NCBI RefSeq assembly: GCF_900172255.1
Contig: NZ_FWFU01000002.1
Location: 310,001-374,000, forward strand
Length of the DNA stretch: 64,000 nt
Source of the DNA: Roseovarius halotolerans
Lineage (GTDB): Bacteria > Pseudomonadota > Alphaproteobacteria > Rhodobacterales > Rhodobacteraceae
Reading direction: 5' to 3'
In this document: one piece after another, positions 47,482 to 56,779 of the stretch
Layout: each line of letters begins with the position of its first letter
Position numbering within the stretch: position 1 is the stretch's first letter
Program-made: the position numbers and the translations under genes
The notes under the pieces: generated by a model
Told to the model about the DNA's origin: nothing
Databases searched by the model: none
Seen by the model: the letters and a program-made list of their open reading frames with translations, nothing else

Positions 47482-47886
47482 TTATTCCTGGATGCTTTCG
47501 AGGTAGAACAGAAGCGCCGCCAAGGGCCGCGGGGTCGGGGTCAGCACCCCGTCGCCCACATCGACCGGCACGGTTTCCCCCTCCAGCAGCAGGCCGAATT
47601 CCGGCATCTCCTGCCCCGGCAGGCCGGTGCGATCATAGCCGTCGATGACACTGAGCACACGGGCGCGCGGGAATTCGCCGCTCTCGCTCAGCGCCGTCAG
47701 ATCCGCCGGAGCGGGTGTTTGCTGGGCGGCCCAAGGGCCGTCGCCCTTGCCCGAAACGCCATGACATTGCGCGCAGTTCTCGTTGAACAGCGCCTGTCCC
47801 TCGGCTGGTTCAGGCATCGATGGCGCCTTGGCACAGGCCACCGCCAGCCCCAGAAGGCCCATTGAAATCAGTGTGATACGCTTCAT
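47482..47886 (-). CDS. Class I cytochrome c, small
   Basis: A 134-residue exported protein. A signal or lipoprotein-like leader (ISMGLLGLAVAC) is followed by the heme motif CAQCH in ALFNENCAQCHGVSGKGDG. Met in PGQEMPEFGLLL may be the sixth ligand. It is a candidate electron carrier in the periplasm. It lies downstream of lysK on the same strand, 60 bases apart. The partner enzyme is not evident. Confidence 0.85.
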   Translation of the reverse strand: MKRITLISMGLLGLAVACAKAPSMPEPAEGQALFNENCAQCHGVSGKGDGPWAAQQTPAPADLTALSESGEFPRARVLSVIDGYDRTGLPGQEMPEFGLLLEGETVPVDVGDGVLTPTPRPLAALLFYLESIQE

Positions 47887-47946
47887 GCCCCTGCCTCCCT
47901 TTTGCAACAGCCTAGCAAGCCGCCGACAGACGGGCAATGACGCAGA

Positions 47947-49521
47947 TCACGCCAGCTTGCCGGCCAGCGCATCGTCGATCAGCGCCACGGTTTCGTCGAC
48001 GCCGTAAAGCGCGATGAACCCGCCGAAACGCGGCCCCTGGCTGGCGCCAAGAAGCACCTCGTAAAGCGCCTTGAACCAGTCGCGCAAGGGCTCGAACCGC
48101 TCGCGCCCGCAGGCAAAGACAAGCCCTTGAAGCGCCTCGGGATCGGCCGGGCCATCCCATGCCTTGAGCCCCTCGCGCAGCTCTTCCAGCGCCTCGCGCT
48201 CAAGCTCCGTCGGCGCGCGATAGGTCTTCTCGGGTTTGACGAAATCATTGTAATACCGCACCGCGAATTCCGCCGCCGCATCCAGATCGGGATGGGTCTC
48301 CGGGCTGGCCTCGGGCGCATAGCGGCGCATGAATCCCCAGAGCGTGTCCTTGGTCTCGGCACCCGCCACGGAGGCCAGGTTGAGCAGCATCGAGAACGGC
48401 ACGACCATGCGGCTTTCCGGCACTGCGCCGCCGTGGATATGATAGACGGGGTTGTTCAGCTGCGCCGTCAGATCCTGATCGGGATAGGCGCGCAACTGCT
48501 GGTGATATTCGTCCACCGCCTTGGGAATAACGTCGAAATACAACCGCTTGGCGGTCTTCGGCTTCTGATACATGAAGTAGGACAGGCTTTCGGGCGCCGC
48601 ATAGCGCAGCCATTCTTCCATGCTCAGGCCATTGCCCTTGGACTTCGAAATCTTCTGCCCCTGTTCGTCGTTGAACAGCTCATAGGAGAGCGACTCGGGG
48701 GGCTCCTTGCCCAGCGCGCGACAGATCCGGGTGGATTGCTTGACGCTGTCGATCAGGTCTTTGCCAGACATCTCGTAATCCACGCCAAGCGCCGCCCAGC
48801 GCAGCGCCCAGTCGGGCTTCCACTGCATCTTGACGTTGCCACCCGTCACCGGCAGCTCGACACGTTCGCCATCGGGCTCTTCGTAGACAATCGTGCCCTT
48901 TTCGACATTGCGCTCCAGCGTCGGCACCTGAAGCACATGACCGGTCTTGGGGCTGACCGGCAGGAAAGGCGAATAGGTCTGCTTGCGCTCATCACCCAGC
49001 GTAGGCAGCATGATTTCCATGATCTTGTCGAACCGCGCCAGCGCCACCAACAGCATCTCGTCAAAGCGGCCCGAGGTGTAATAGTCGGTCGCCGAGGCGA
49101 ACTCATACTCGAAGCCGAAACTGTCGAGGAAGGCGCGCAGGCGGGCATTGTTATGCTGTGCAAAACCCTCGTGCGTGCCGAACGGATCGCGCACCTTGGT
49201 CAGGGGCAGGTTCAGATCCTCTTTCATCTGCTCCTGGTTGGGCACGTTTCCCGGCACCTTGCGCAGCCCGTCCATATCGTCGGAAAAGCACAGGAGCTTG
49301 GTGGGAATATCGCTCATCGTCTCGAAGGCGCGCCGCACCATCGTGGTGCGGGCCACCTCGCCGAAGGTGCCGATATGGGGCAGGCCAGAGGGGCCATAAC
49401 CCGTCTGGAACAGGACATATCCCTTTTCGGGCGGGGCCTTTTCATAGCGTTTGAGCACGCGGCGCGCTTCTTCAAAAGGCCAGGCTTTCGAACTCATCGC
49501 TGCGTCACGTATCTCAGACAT
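47947..49521 (-). CDS. lysK: Class I lysyl-tRNA synthetase
   Basis: Charges tRNA-Lys using a Rossmann-type class I core, unlike the class II LysRS of most bacteria. The HIGH-type motif is [14 protein letters not shown] and the KMSKS-type loop is KISKSKGNG. The remaining ~524 residues end in a helical anticodon-binding region. In-frame ATGs at 49521 and 49524 are both possible. Class I LysRS is known in archaea, spirochaetes and some Alphaproteobacteria. Confidence 0.93.
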   Translation of the reverse strand: MSEIRDAAMSSKAWPFEEARRVLKRYEKAPPEKGYVLFQTGYGPSGLPHIGTFGEVARTTMVRRAFETMSDIPTKLLCFSDDMDGLRKVPGNVPNQEQMKEDLNLPLTKVRDPFGTHEGFAQHNNARLRAFLDSFGFEYEFASATDYYTSGRFDEMLLVALARFDKIMEIMLPTLGDERKQTYSPFLPVSPKTGHVLQVPTLERNVEKGTIVYEEPDGERVELPVTGGNVKMQWKPDWALRWAALGVDYEMSGKDLIDSVKQSTRICRALGKEPPESLSYELFNDEQGQKISKSKGNGLSMEEWLRYAAPESLSYFMYQKPKTAKRLYFDVIPKAVDEYHQQLRAYPDQDLTAQLNNPVYHIHGGAVPESRMVVPFSMLLNLASVAGAETKDTLWGFMRRYAPEASPETHPDLDAAAEFAVRYYNDFVKPEKTYRAPTELEREALEELREGLKAWDGPADPEALQGLVFACGRERFEPLRDWFKALYEVLLGASQGPRFGGFIALYGVDETVALIDDALAGKLA

Positions 49522-49643
49522 CATCCATGTTCCTGTATATTCCCGCCTGCCGTCGCGCACACCGGGTCGTTCGCTTCCTATTGCCGAGGGCGGGGACAGT
49601 CAATATTCTGCACCTGCGACATGCCCCCTTGAAAGGCCAACAG

Positions 49644-50069
49644 ATGAACGATCAGATTCCCCACCCGCTTACGCCGCAGGACTGTCTTGTGGCGGTGATG
49701 ATCGCGGTCTCGGCCTCAGACGAGAACATCCGCACTGCCGAACTGGTCAAGATCGAGGCGGCGGTGAACAATCTTCCGATCTTCGCCAGCTATGATCTGG
49801 ACCGCATGAATGTCATGGCCCAGACCGTGTTCGACCTGTTCAGCGTCGAAGATGGGCTGGACGCCCTGTTTGGCCTCATCCGCGACAACCTTCCGGAGCG
49901 CCTCTACGAGACCGCCTATGCGCTGGCCTGCGACGTGGCTGCCGCCGATGGGGTGCTGCCTGACACCGAACTTCGCCTGCTCGAGGAAATCCGCTATGAG
50001 CTGAATATCGACCGCCTGCATGCCGCGGCGATCGAAAGGGGCGCACGCGCGCGCCACATGACGGCGTGA
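49644..50069 (+). CDS. TerB-like/TerB-family protein
   Basis: A 141-residue all-helical soluble protein. It resembles tellurite-resistance TerB-like domains: [40 protein letters not shown] with acidic metal-binding loops. GAAAGG precedes the ATG at 49644. No other ter gene is nearby, so tellurite resistance is not implied. Confidence 0.82.
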   Translation: MNDQIPHPLTPQDCLVAVMIAVSASDENIRTAELVKIEAAVNNLPIFASYDLDRMNVMAQTVFDLFSVEDGLDALFGLIRDNLPERLYETAYALACDVAAADGVLPDTELRLLEEIRYELNIDRLHAAAIERGARARHMTA

Positions 50070-50152
50070 GACGCGCCCTCGGCCGAAAGAGGGCAATCTT
50101 GATCGCGCGGTCCCTTGAACCCGTTCCGCGCAAGCACTAAAGTCAGTCATAT

Positions 50153-50236
50153 CCGTTGGGGTGCCCACTTGAGGGGCTGAGAGGCAAGGCCAACCCATCG
50201 AACCTGATCCGGTCAGTACCGGCGTAGGGAACGGAA
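50153..50236 (+). ncRNA. TPP riboswitch
   Basis: The RNA has a P1 stem pairing CCGTT (50153-50157) with AACGG (50230-50234). It also has the TPP aptamer boxes GGGGTGCCC, GGGCTGAGAGG and the ACCTGATCC-TACCGGCGTAGGGA end. It precedes the thiD start by about 75 bases and should repress the operon when thiamine pyrophosphate is high. The aptamer class is well established. Confidence 0.95.
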
Positions 50237-50313
50237 ATGGACCATCAAAAGGCTCTGAATGCCCTGGTCTCCTGCTCCGCACCCGCGCCACGCGAGCGAG
50301 GAGCAAAAGACAG

Positions 50314-51117
50314 ATGAACGCCATTCCCACGGCCCTTACCATCGCCGGTTCAGACAGCGGCGGTGGTGCAGGTATCCAGGCCGATCTCAAGACGTTTTCA
50401 GCGCTTGGTGTCTATGGTGCCAGCGCGATCACCGGACTGACCGCGCAGAATACGCTGGGCGTGCTGTCGGTGGAGGCTGTTTCAAACGCGATGGTTTCCG
50501 CGCAGATCGGAGCGGTGCTGGACGATATCCCGATGGGCGCCGTGAAGATCGGTATGTTGGGCACCGCAGGCATCGTCGAGACCGTCGCGACGGCATTGTC
50601 GGGATATGATGGCCCCATCGTGCTCGATCCGGTCATGGTCGCGAAATCGGGCGACCCGCTTTTGTCAGAAGATGCCATCGCCGCGCTGATCCGCGACCTG
50701 CTGCCGCGCGCCGCCATCCTGACGCCGAACCTGCCAGAGGCCGCGCGCCTTCTGGGCCGCGCGCCTGCCAGCTCGCCCGACGAGGCAGAGGCGCAGGGGC
50801 GCGCCCTTCTCTCAATGGGTCCGGACGCGGTGCTGATGAAGGGCGGGCATGGCGCAGGCGCTGTCTGCACCGATCTGCTGGTCGGCAAGGACGGCACCAC
50901 ACGGCTTGAGGCAGCACGGATCGACACGCGCAACACGCATGGCACCGGCTGTTCGCTTTCATCCGCCATCGCCGCGGAACTTGCCAAGGGTCGCGACCTG
51001 ACCGAAGCGGTGCGCCATGCGCATCTGTGGCTTCATGAGGCGATCGCGCATGCGGACCGGCTCAATATCGGATCGGGCCATGGACCGGTGCATCATTTTC
51101 ACGAGGTCTGGTCATGA
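50314..51117 (+). CDS. thiD: Hydroxymethylpyrimidine/phosphomethylpyrimidine kinase
   Basis: Phosphorylates HMP and HMP-P to HMP-PP for thiamine. It has 267 residues, with [36 protein letters not shown] and [18 protein letters not shown]. It is the first gene behind the TPP riboswitch and overlaps thiO by 4 bases. It accepts imported or salvaged HMP too, which matters because thiC is not in the window. Confidence 0.96.
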   Translation: MNAIPTALTIAGSDSGGGAGIQADLKTFSALGVYGASAITGLTAQNTLGVLSVEAVSNAMVSAQIGAVLDDIPMGAVKIGMLGTAGIVETVATALSGYDGPIVLDPVMVAKSGDPLLSEDAIAALIRDLLPRAAILTPNLPEAARLLGRAPASSPDEAEAQGRALLSMGPDAVLMKGGHGAGAVCTDLLVGKDGTTRLEAARIDTRNTHGTGCSLSSAIAAELAKGRDLTEAVRHAHLWLHEAIAHADRLNIGSGHGPVHHFHEVWS

Positions 51118-52103
51118 ACGAGCATGTAACGATCCTCGGTGGTGGCGTTGTCGGGCTCTGCGTGGCGACCGAACTCGCCGCACGCGGCGTGACGCTGACG
51201 GTGGTCGATCCGAATCCCCGGCCCGGTCCGCATGCCTGCTCTTGGTGGGCCGCCGGCATGCTGGCTCCGTTCTGCGAGGCCGAAACAGCCGAGGAACCCG
51301 TCACCCGCCTCGGGCAAGAGGCCGCCGATTGGTGGGCGCGCGCCGGTGTCGAGGTGGCCCGTGAAGGCTCGCTGGTCGTGACCCTCGGCCGCGACCGCGC
51401 CGAGCTCAACCGTTTTGCGCGCCGCACCGCGGGACACCAGAGCCTGAGTCGCGAGGCGCTGGCCGAGATCGAGCCACAGCTGGACGGGCGGTTCGACCGG
51501 GCGCTGTTCTTTGCAGACGAGGCCCATATCACGCCACGCGACGCGCTTGGTCATCTGCGCGACAGCCTTGAAGCTGCGGGCGTCGCCTTTGTCGAAACGG
51601 CACCTTCTAGGACGGGTTTGACCGTCGATTGCCGGGGGCTGGCGGCGCAGGACGTGTTGACGGATCTGCGCGGAGTCAAAGGGGAAATGGCGGTGCTGCG
51701 CGCGCCGGATGTGGTGCTCAACCGTCCGGTGCGCCTGCTTCACCCGCGCTACCCGCTTTATATCGTGCCGCGCGGGGATGGGGTGTTCATGCTGGGTGCA
51801 ACGCAGATCGAAAGCGGCGAGCGCAACCGCGCGACCCTGCGCTCGGTGACAGAGCTGTTCAACGCGGCCTATGCGCTGCACCCCGCTTTCGGCGAGGCCG
51901 AGATCCTCGAGATCGGCGTCGATGCCCGCCCCGCCTTTGCAGACAACCTGCCGCGCATTCGGCGGCGGGGCGATACGATCTATGTCAACGGCCTGTTCCG
52001 GCACGGTTTTCTTCTGTCACCCGCGCTTGCGCGGATGGTGGGCGAATTGCTGCTGGAGGGCAAAACACCGGAGATGATGGATGAAGATCAACGTGAACGG
52101 TGA
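51114..52103 (+). CDS. thiO: Glycine oxidase
   Basis: FAD enzyme that makes the iminoglycine used in thiazole synthesis. The 329 residues open with HVTILGGGVVGLCVATELA (dinucleotide fold), and the C-terminal FAD-binding part has YVNGLFRHGFLLSPALARMV. It overlaps thiD by 4 bases and thiS by 23. Aerobic thiazole synthesis through ThiO, rather than ThiH, is therefore indicated. Confidence 0.94.
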   Translation: MNEHVTILGGGVVGLCVATELAARGVTLTVVDPNPRPGPHACSWWAAGMLAPFCEAETAEEPVTRLGQEAADWWARAGVEVAREGSLVVTLGRDRAELNRFARRTAGHQSLSREALAEIEPQLDGRFDRALFFADEAHITPRDALGHLRDSLEAAGVAFVETAPSRTGLTVDCRGLAAQDVLTDLRGVKGEMAVLRAPDVVLNRPVRLLHPRYPLYIVPRGDGVFMLGATQIESGERNRATLRSVTELFNAAYALHPAFGEAEILEIGVDARPAFADNLPRIRRRGDTIYVNGLFRHGFLLSPALARMVGELLLEGKTPEMMDEDQRER

Positions 52104-52278
52104 GCCTCGGGAGGTCACCGCATCCGACCTGAACGCCGCGCTGGCGGAACTGGGGTATGGCGAGGCCAAGGTGGCGACAGCGGTGAATGAGGCGTTCGTG
52201 CCGGCGGGCGGGCGCGCCTCGGTGATCCTGCAACCGGGAGACCGGCTCGAGATCGTCGCACCGCGGCAGGGGGGCTGA
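52081..52278 (+). CDS. thiS: Sulfur carrier protein ThiS
   Basis: A 65-residue ubiquitin-fold protein that carries sulfur as a C-terminal thiocarboxylate. It starts MKINVNGEPREVTASDLNAA and ends in the required GG after RQ. It overlaps the thiO 3' end by 23 bases and thiG follows 3 bases later. Confidence 0.96.
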   Translation: MKINVNGEPREVTASDLNAALAELGYGEAKVATAVNEAFVPAGGRASVILQPGDRLEIVAPRQGG

Positions 52279-52281
52279 AGC

Positions 52282-53055
52282 ATGGCAGAATTCTACGGCA
52301 CAGAGGTCGCATCGCGGCTGATGCTGGGTACGGCGCAGTACCCGTCGCCTGCGATCCTCGAACAGGCGTTTCGCCGCTCGGGCGCCGGGATTGCAACCGT
52401 ATCGGTCAGGCGAGAGGCGGGGGGGGAGCGCGCCGGGGGCGCGTTCTGGGACCTGGTGCGCCAGCTGGGCGTCAAGGTGCTGCCCAATACCGCCGGGTGC
52501 CATTCGGTGCGTGAGGCTGTGACGACCGCGCATATGGCGCGCGAACTCTTTGATACCAAATGGATAAAGCTGGAAGTCATCGGTCATGCGGACACCCTGC
52601 AACCCGACCCGTTCGGACTCGTCGAGGCCGCCCGAATTCTGACCGATGACGGGTTCGAGGTGTTTCCCTATACGACCGAGGACGTGGTTCTGGGCGAGCG
52701 CCTGCTTGAGGCAGGGTGCAAGGTTCTGATGCCTTGGGGTGCGCCCATCGGGACCGGGTTGGGCCTGACGAATATCTATGGGTTACGCACACTTAGGGCC
52801 CAGTTTCCAGATATCCCGATGGTGGTGGATGCCGGGCTTGGGCTGCCGAGCCAGGCCGCGATGGCGATGGAAATGGGGTTCGATGCCGTGCTCTTGAACA
52901 CTGCCGTGGCCAAGGCGGGCGACCCGGCGGCGATGGCCGAGGGGTTTGCCCTTGGCGTCAAGGCAGGGCGGCTGGCTTTCGAGGCCGACCCGATGGAGCC
53001 GCGCGACATGGCTGCACCGTCCACCCCATTGATCGGAAAGGCTTTTCTTACATGA
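52282..53055 (+). CDS. thiG: Thiazole synthase
   Basis: TIM-barrel enzyme that forms the thiazole phosphate from DXP, ThiS thiocarboxylate and iminoglycine. It has 257 residues. It shows [38 protein letters not shown] (with the Schiff-base Lys region) and [20 protein letters not shown]. It overlaps thiE by 4 bases. Confidence 0.97.
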   Translation: MAEFYGTEVASRLMLGTAQYPSPAILEQAFRRSGAGIATVSVRREAGGERAGGAFWDLVRQLGVKVLPNTAGCHSVREAVTTAHMARELFDTKWIKLEVIGHADTLQPDPFGLVEAARILTDDGFEVFPYTTEDVVLGERLLEAGCKVLMPWGAPIGTGLGLTNIYGLRTLRAQFPDIPMVVDAGLGLPSQAAMAMEMGFDAVLLNTAVAKAGDPAAMAEGFALGVKAGRLAFEADPMEPRDMAAPSTPLIGKAFLT

Positions 53056-53648
53056 AACTGGACCGCTTCTATCCGATTTTCGATAGCATCGACTGGCTGG
53101 AGCGGATGTTGCCTCTGGGTGTGAAACTGGTGCAGTTGCGCATCAAGGACATGCCCGAACCGGAGCTGCGGCATGCGGTCACAGAGGCGCGGGTGCTCTG
53201 CCAGAAACACGATACCATATTGATCCTGAACGATTACTGGCAGGTCGCGATCGATGCGGGGTGTGATTGGATTCATCTCGGCCAGGAGGATCTGGACGAT
53301 GCCGATATCCCGGCGATTCGCCGTGCCGGAATACGGCTCGGGATCAGCACCCATGACCGCGACGAGCTGGAACGCGCGATGCGCCATACGCCCGATTACG
53401 TGGCCCTTGGCCCGGTCTATCCAACCAAGCTCAAGAAGATGAAATGGCATCAACAGGGATTGGAAAAACTGAGCGAATGGAAGGGGTTGATCGGCCAAAC
53501 GCCACTGGTCGCGATTGGCGGCATGACGGTCGAGCGGGCGCAGGGCGCGCTTGACGCTGGGGCGGATATCGTCTCGGCGGTGACCGACATCACCTGGAGC
53601 GACGACCCCGAAGCGCGGGTGAAAGCCTGGATCGGGGCGACGCGATGA
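53052..53648 (+). CDS. thiE: Thiamine-phosphate synthase
   Basis: Joins HMP-PP and thiazole phosphate. It has 198 residues with the TIM-barrel signature [44 protein letters not shown] and [10 protein letters not shown]. It overlaps thiG and thiF by 4 bases each. The chain is a little short compared with some TenI/ThiE proteins, but key loops are present. Confidence 0.96.
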   Translation: MKLDRFYPIFDSIDWLERMLPLGVKLVQLRIKDMPEPELRHAVTEARVLCQKHDTILILNDYWQVAIDAGCDWIHLGQEDLDDADIPAIRRAGIRLGISTHDRDELERAMRHTPDYVALGPVYPTKLKKMKWHQQGLEKLSEWKGLIGQTPLVAIGGMTVERAQGALDAGADIVSAVTDITWSDDPEARVKAWIGATR

Positions 53649-54613
53649 GCCGTTATGCACGCCAGATCGCGGTCCCCGGGTTCGGCGCGCAGGGGCAGGA
53701 AAGTTTAGAGGCCGCGCGAGTGCTGGTGGTGGGCGCGGGCGGACTGGCCGCACCGGTCCTGCAGTATCTTGCGGGCGCCGGCATCGGATTTATCCGGCTT
53801 GTGGACCCCGATTGCGTGGACGAGACAAACCTCCACAGACAAACGATTTTCCGGGCAGACGACCTAGGCCGACCCAAGGTCGCGGCCGCCGCAGCGGCGA
53901 TGCATCGGCTCAATCCTGCGTGCCGGATCGAACCGGATGAGGCGGCGCTCGACCCCGAAACGGCGCCCGGATTCTGCGATGGCGTTAACCTTGTGCTCGA
54001 TTGCGCGGACAGTTTCGCGGTGAGCTATATCCTGTCGGATCACTGCATGACCCGCGACCTGCCTCTGATCAGTGCATCTGTCACGCAAATGGCCGGATAT
54101 GCAGGCGGCTTTTGCGGTGGCGCGCCAAGTTTGCGGGCGATTTTCCCGGACTTGCCGCAAAGAATGGGGAGTTGCGCCGAAGATGGTGTGCTTGGACCGG
54201 TGGTGGGGCTTCTGGGGAGCCTTCAGGCACAGATGGCGCTGGCGGTTCTGACCGGGTTGCAGCCAAGCCCGCTGGGGCGGCTGGTAAGCTGCGATGCGGG
54301 GGGGATGCGCTTTGGCGGGTTCCGGTTCGACAACGCGCCCGAACCCGAATGGCAGCCGGCATTCATATCACCAAGCGCCTTGCAAGATCATGATTTCATT
54401 GTTGATCTTCGCGATCACGACGAGGCGGACCTGATCCGCGAGAGCGCCGTTCGCCTGCCAGTCGAGGCATTCGGAACACCAGCCGGACCGCGCCCCGCGC
54501 CCGGCCAGCGGGCGGTGATGTGCTGCCGGTCGGGGCTGCGGTCATGGCAGGCGGCAGAGCGGCTCAGACAGGTCTGGGACGGTGAGATCGTCCTGCTGGC
54601 TGCTGGGGACTGA
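53645..54613 (+). CDS. thiF: ThiS adenylyltransferase with C-terminal rhodanese-like domain
   Basis: E1-like enzyme that adenylates the ThiS C-terminus. It has 322 residues. The nucleotide site is VLVVGAGGLAAPVLQYLAGA, and the hallmark residues LVDPDCVDETNLHRQTIF, DCADSF follow. About residue 255 onward is a compact rhodanese-like module with the active-site loop VMCCRSGLRSW, a fusion that could supply the sulfur for ThiS. It is the last gene of thiDOSGEF. Confidence 0.93.
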   Translation: MSRYARQIAVPGFGAQGQESLEAARVLVVGAGGLAAPVLQYLAGAGIGFIRLVDPDCVDETNLHRQTIFRADDLGRPKVAAAAAAMHRLNPACRIEPDEAALDPETAPGFCDGVNLVLDCADSFAVSYILSDHCMTRDLPLISASVTQMAGYAGGFCGGAPSLRAIFPDLPQRMGSCAEDGVLGPVVGLLGSLQAQMALAVLTGLQPSPLGRLVSCDAGGMRFGGFRFDNAPEPEWQPAFISPSALQDHDFIVDLRDHDEADLIRESAVRLPVEAFGTPAGPRPAPGQRAVMCCRSGLRSWQAAERLRQVWDGEIVLLAAGD

Positions 54614-54619
54614 AATTTC

Positions 54620-54691
54620 GTACAATTCGTCCGTTTTGTACGCCGGTTCTGTACACAAATCGGCGGCTTCGCCGGAAGGTTTGTACAAACC
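54620..54691. repeat. GTACAAA palindromes downstream of thiF
   Basis: A 22-base inverted repeat (54620-54641, GTACAAT-N8-TTTGTAC, one mismatch between the arms) is followed by the perfect 14-base palindrome GGTTTGTACAAACC at 54678-54691. The first closely matches 14785-14806 and may act as a terminator or an interspersed-repeat scar between the convergent thiF and livF genes. Confidence 0.6.
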
Positions 54692-54707
54692 GGCAATATC
54701 GGCCGGA

Positions 54708-55397
54708 TCAGACCCCGATCAGCCGGGTCGTCACGGCGTCATCCAGCGCGCTGAACGCACCCGACCAGACCGACTCGCCGCGTTGCAGGATCACGGCGCG
54801 GTCGGCGACGTCGCGCAGTTCGGCCAGCGATTTGTCGACGAGAAGGATCGCGAGCCCGGTCTCGGATTTGAGTCGGGCGATCGCCGACCAGATCTCCTGA
54901 CGCACGATCGGGGCCAGCCCCTCGGTGGCCTCGTCGAGAATGAGCAGCCGCGGATTGGTCATCAGGGCGCGCCCGATCGCAAGCATCTGCTGTTCGCCCC
55001 CTGACAGCGTGGCGGCGCCCTGGTCGCGGCGCTCGGCGAGGCGCGGGAAAAGTCCGGTGACGCGCGCGACATCCCAATGGCCGGGGCGCGCGGCGGCGAT
55101 CAGGTTCTCATGCACGCTCAGATTGGCGAAACAGCGCCGCCCCTCAGGCACCAGCCCCAGCCCCATCCGCGCCGCGCGATAAGATGGCAGCGCAGTGATA
55201 TCGGCGCCGCCGAAGCGGATCGTGCCCGAGCGCAGCGGCAGCATCCGGCAGATCGCCTTGATGGTGGTAGTTTTGCCCATGCCGTTGCGCCCCATCAGAG
55301 CCATCACCTCGCCCTCGGCGAGATCAAGCGACACGCCAAAAAGCGCCTGGGTCGCGCCGTAAAAGGCAGTGACACGGTCGAGTTCCAGCAAGCTCAT
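54708..55397 (-). CDS. Orphan LivF-like ABC ATPase
   Basis: A 229-residue branched-chain amino acid type ATPase. Walker A is GRNGMGKTT, the signature is LSGGEQQM, and Walker B is LLILDEATEGL, where the usual Pro is replaced by Ala. The ATG at 55397 gives the family start MSLLELDRVTAFYG. No liv permease or binding-protein gene is next to it; a GC-rich repeat begins 15 bases upstream. The rest of the transporter is elsewhere or lost. Confidence 0.88.
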   Translation of the reverse strand: MSLLELDRVTAFYGATQALFGVSLDLAEGEVMALMGRNGMGKTTTIKAICRMLPLRSGTIRFGGADITALPSYRAARMGLGLVPEGRRCFANLSVHENLIAAARPGHWDVARVTGLFPRLAERRDQGAATLSGGEQQMLAIGRALMTNPRLLILDEATEGLAPIVRQEIWSAIARLKSETGLAILLVDKSLAELRDVADRAVILQRGESVWSGAFSALDDAVTTRLIGV

Positions 55398-55411
55398 GGC
55401 AGGCACCGCCG

Positions 55412-55473
55412 GGGGGCGCTGCCCCCGTCGCCGCAAGCGGCGACTCCCCCGGAGTATTTCCGGCAAGATGAAG
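55412..55473. repeat. Interspersed GC-rich palindromic repeat, copy 2
   Basis: The reverse-oriented near-identical partner of 3910-3971: GGGGGCGC...GCCCCC, GTCGCCGC-AAG-CGGCGAC, then CCGGAGTATTTCCGG. Only a few of about 62 positions differ. It lies just upstream of the orphan livF. Confidence 0.8.
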
Positions 55474-55577
55474 CGCAAACCCCCTTCATCATGCTCCAGA
55501 TACGCCCGCCGGAGGGGAATCCTTGCTGTTTCATACGTTCTCACCGGGTCTCACGGGCATTAATTTTCCTTTAAACA

Positions 55578-55702
55578 CAGGGATTTGAGGTGTCGCGGTG
55601 CCCCGGAATGAACCGGGCAGTGTCACGTCATAACGTGTATAAAACAGAGGGTATTTTCATGACAAGATCAATGCATTTACAGTCGCACACCTCAAATCCC
55701 TG
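55578..55702. repeat. 125-base element with perfect 16-base inverted ends
   Basis: CAGGGATTTGAGGTGT (55578-55593) recurs inverted as ACACCTCAAATCCCTG (55687-55702). The 93-base interior also holds CCCGG-AATGAA-CCGGG and CACGT-CATA-ACGTG. I see no transposase and no clear target duplication. It looks like a miniature element, or the trace of a duplication-inversion. Confidence 0.6.
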
Positions 55703-55823
55703 CCGGTGGGCAAGCATTGCGATGGCCCGGGTCTTTGGCTCCACAGGCGCGCCGAAGGTGAACGCGGTGGGTCCAGGGCGAGACCGAGCGCGATCTTCTC
55801 GAAGATGGTGGGTCTCTTGTCAT
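55687..55823 (-). pseudogene. Possible decayed gene start
   Basis: AAGGAGG and ATG at 55823 form a strong translation start, but that frame runs into Arg/Ser-rich sequence and stops after 43 codons. Neighbouring frames give protein-like segments (PTIFEKIALGLALDP, then TAFTFGAPVEPKTRAIAML), as if two small frameshifts broke one gene. The gene would end at the inverted-repeat element. This is a low-confidence reading. Confidence 0.25.
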
Positions 55824-55843
55824 CCTCCTTTCATGGGGGGGTG

Positions 55844-56671
55844 TCAGGCGGCGCTTGTCCATGCCCCGCTTCTGGCGGCGGCGCGGGCGAAGTCTGCAAA
55901 GTCGCGAGGGCCACGGCCAAGCGCCCGCATAACGCCGCCCGTGGTGTGCGCGTTGCGCCCATCCAGGGTTTCGCGCGCGATGGCGGTGAAGACGTCGGCG
56001 ACGAAGGTGCCGCCAGCCTCGGCGACATTGCCGTGGAAATCCTCGAAGCTGATCGGGATATGCCGGATCTCGTGTCCGGTAGCCTGGGACAGCTCGGCTG
56101 CCATGTCTGCGAATGACATCAAACGTGGGCCGGTCACCTCGTATAGCTCACCCTTGTGCCCGTCTTCGATCAGCGCCGCGACGGCTACGTCGGCAATGTC
56201 ATCGATATCGATGATCGGTTCGGCGACATCGTCACCAGGCATCGGCAGGACACCAGCCAGGACCGGATCACGCAGGTATCCTTCCGAGAAGTTCTGAGCG
56301 AACCACGCGGCCCTGACGATGGTGAAGTCGAGGCCGGAACTGCGGACCACATCTTCGCCCAGCCGCGCATGGTGCTCGCCGCGGCCAGAGAGCAGCACGA
56401 GGTGCTCGACGTCCACGTCGCGGGCTGTCTCGCACAGTGACTCGAGCTTCTCCACCGCCCCGGGGAATGCGAGGTCGGGGAAGTAGGTGACATAGGCCGC
56501 ACGGGCCCCGCGCAGGGCCGGCGCCCAGGTCTCGGGCGCGTCCCAGTCGAAGGGCGTTGCGGAACTGCGCGAGCCGCGGCGCACGGGAAGGCCACGCGCT
56601 TCGAGGCGGCTGGCGACGCGGCGGCCGGTCTTGCCGGTTGCGCCGATGACGAGGATTGGTTGATCTTGCAT
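55844..56671 (-). CDS. NmrA-like NAD(P)-binding protein
   Basis: A 275-residue atypical short-chain dehydrogenase of the NmrA/QOR2 type. It has a Rossmann motif, ILVIGATGKTGRRVASRLEA, and the later FTIVRAAWFAQNFSEGYL. It lacks an obvious YxxxK pair in the usual place, so it may sense NADP or reduce quinones. AAGGAGATA precedes the ATG. It lies downstream of an AraC-type regulator on the same strand, which may control it. Confidence 0.85.
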   Translation of the reverse strand: MQDQPILVIGATGKTGRRVASRLEARGLPVRRGSRSSATPFDWDAPETWAPALRGARAAYVTYFPDLAFPGAVEKLESLCETARDVDVEHLVLLSGRGEHHARLGEDVVRSSGLDFTIVRAAWFAQNFSEGYLRDPVLAGVLPMPGDDVAEPIIDIDDIADVAVAALIEDGHKGELYEVTGPRLMSFADMAAELSQATGHEIRHIPISFEDFHGNVAEAGGTFVADVFTAIARETLDGRNAHTTGGVMRALGRGPRDFADFARAAARSGAWTSAA

Positions 56672-56779
56672 CGGGTATCTCCTTGGCTTCGGTTTCGACA
56701 GCCAAGGGATAGGCGCGCAGATGCTGATCAGTATTGACCGGCGATGCCAGCCTTTTGACCGACGCGGCCAACGCGCCTG

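Larger units (their letters stand above)
55474..55843. other. Gene-poor scar between orphan livF and NmrA gene
   Basis: About 370 bases with no supported intact gene. It contains the inverted-repeat element at 55578-55702 and a possible decayed gene end at 55687-55823. The rest shows nothing I recognise. Confidence 0.55.

Noticed and set aside
48127..49632. Plus-strand open frame opposite lysK
   Set aside because: Antisense shadow of a clear class I lysyl-tRNA synthetase.
49644..50069. Tellurite-resistance operon
   Set aside because: Only a TerB-like helical protein is seen; no terC, terD or other ter genes follow.
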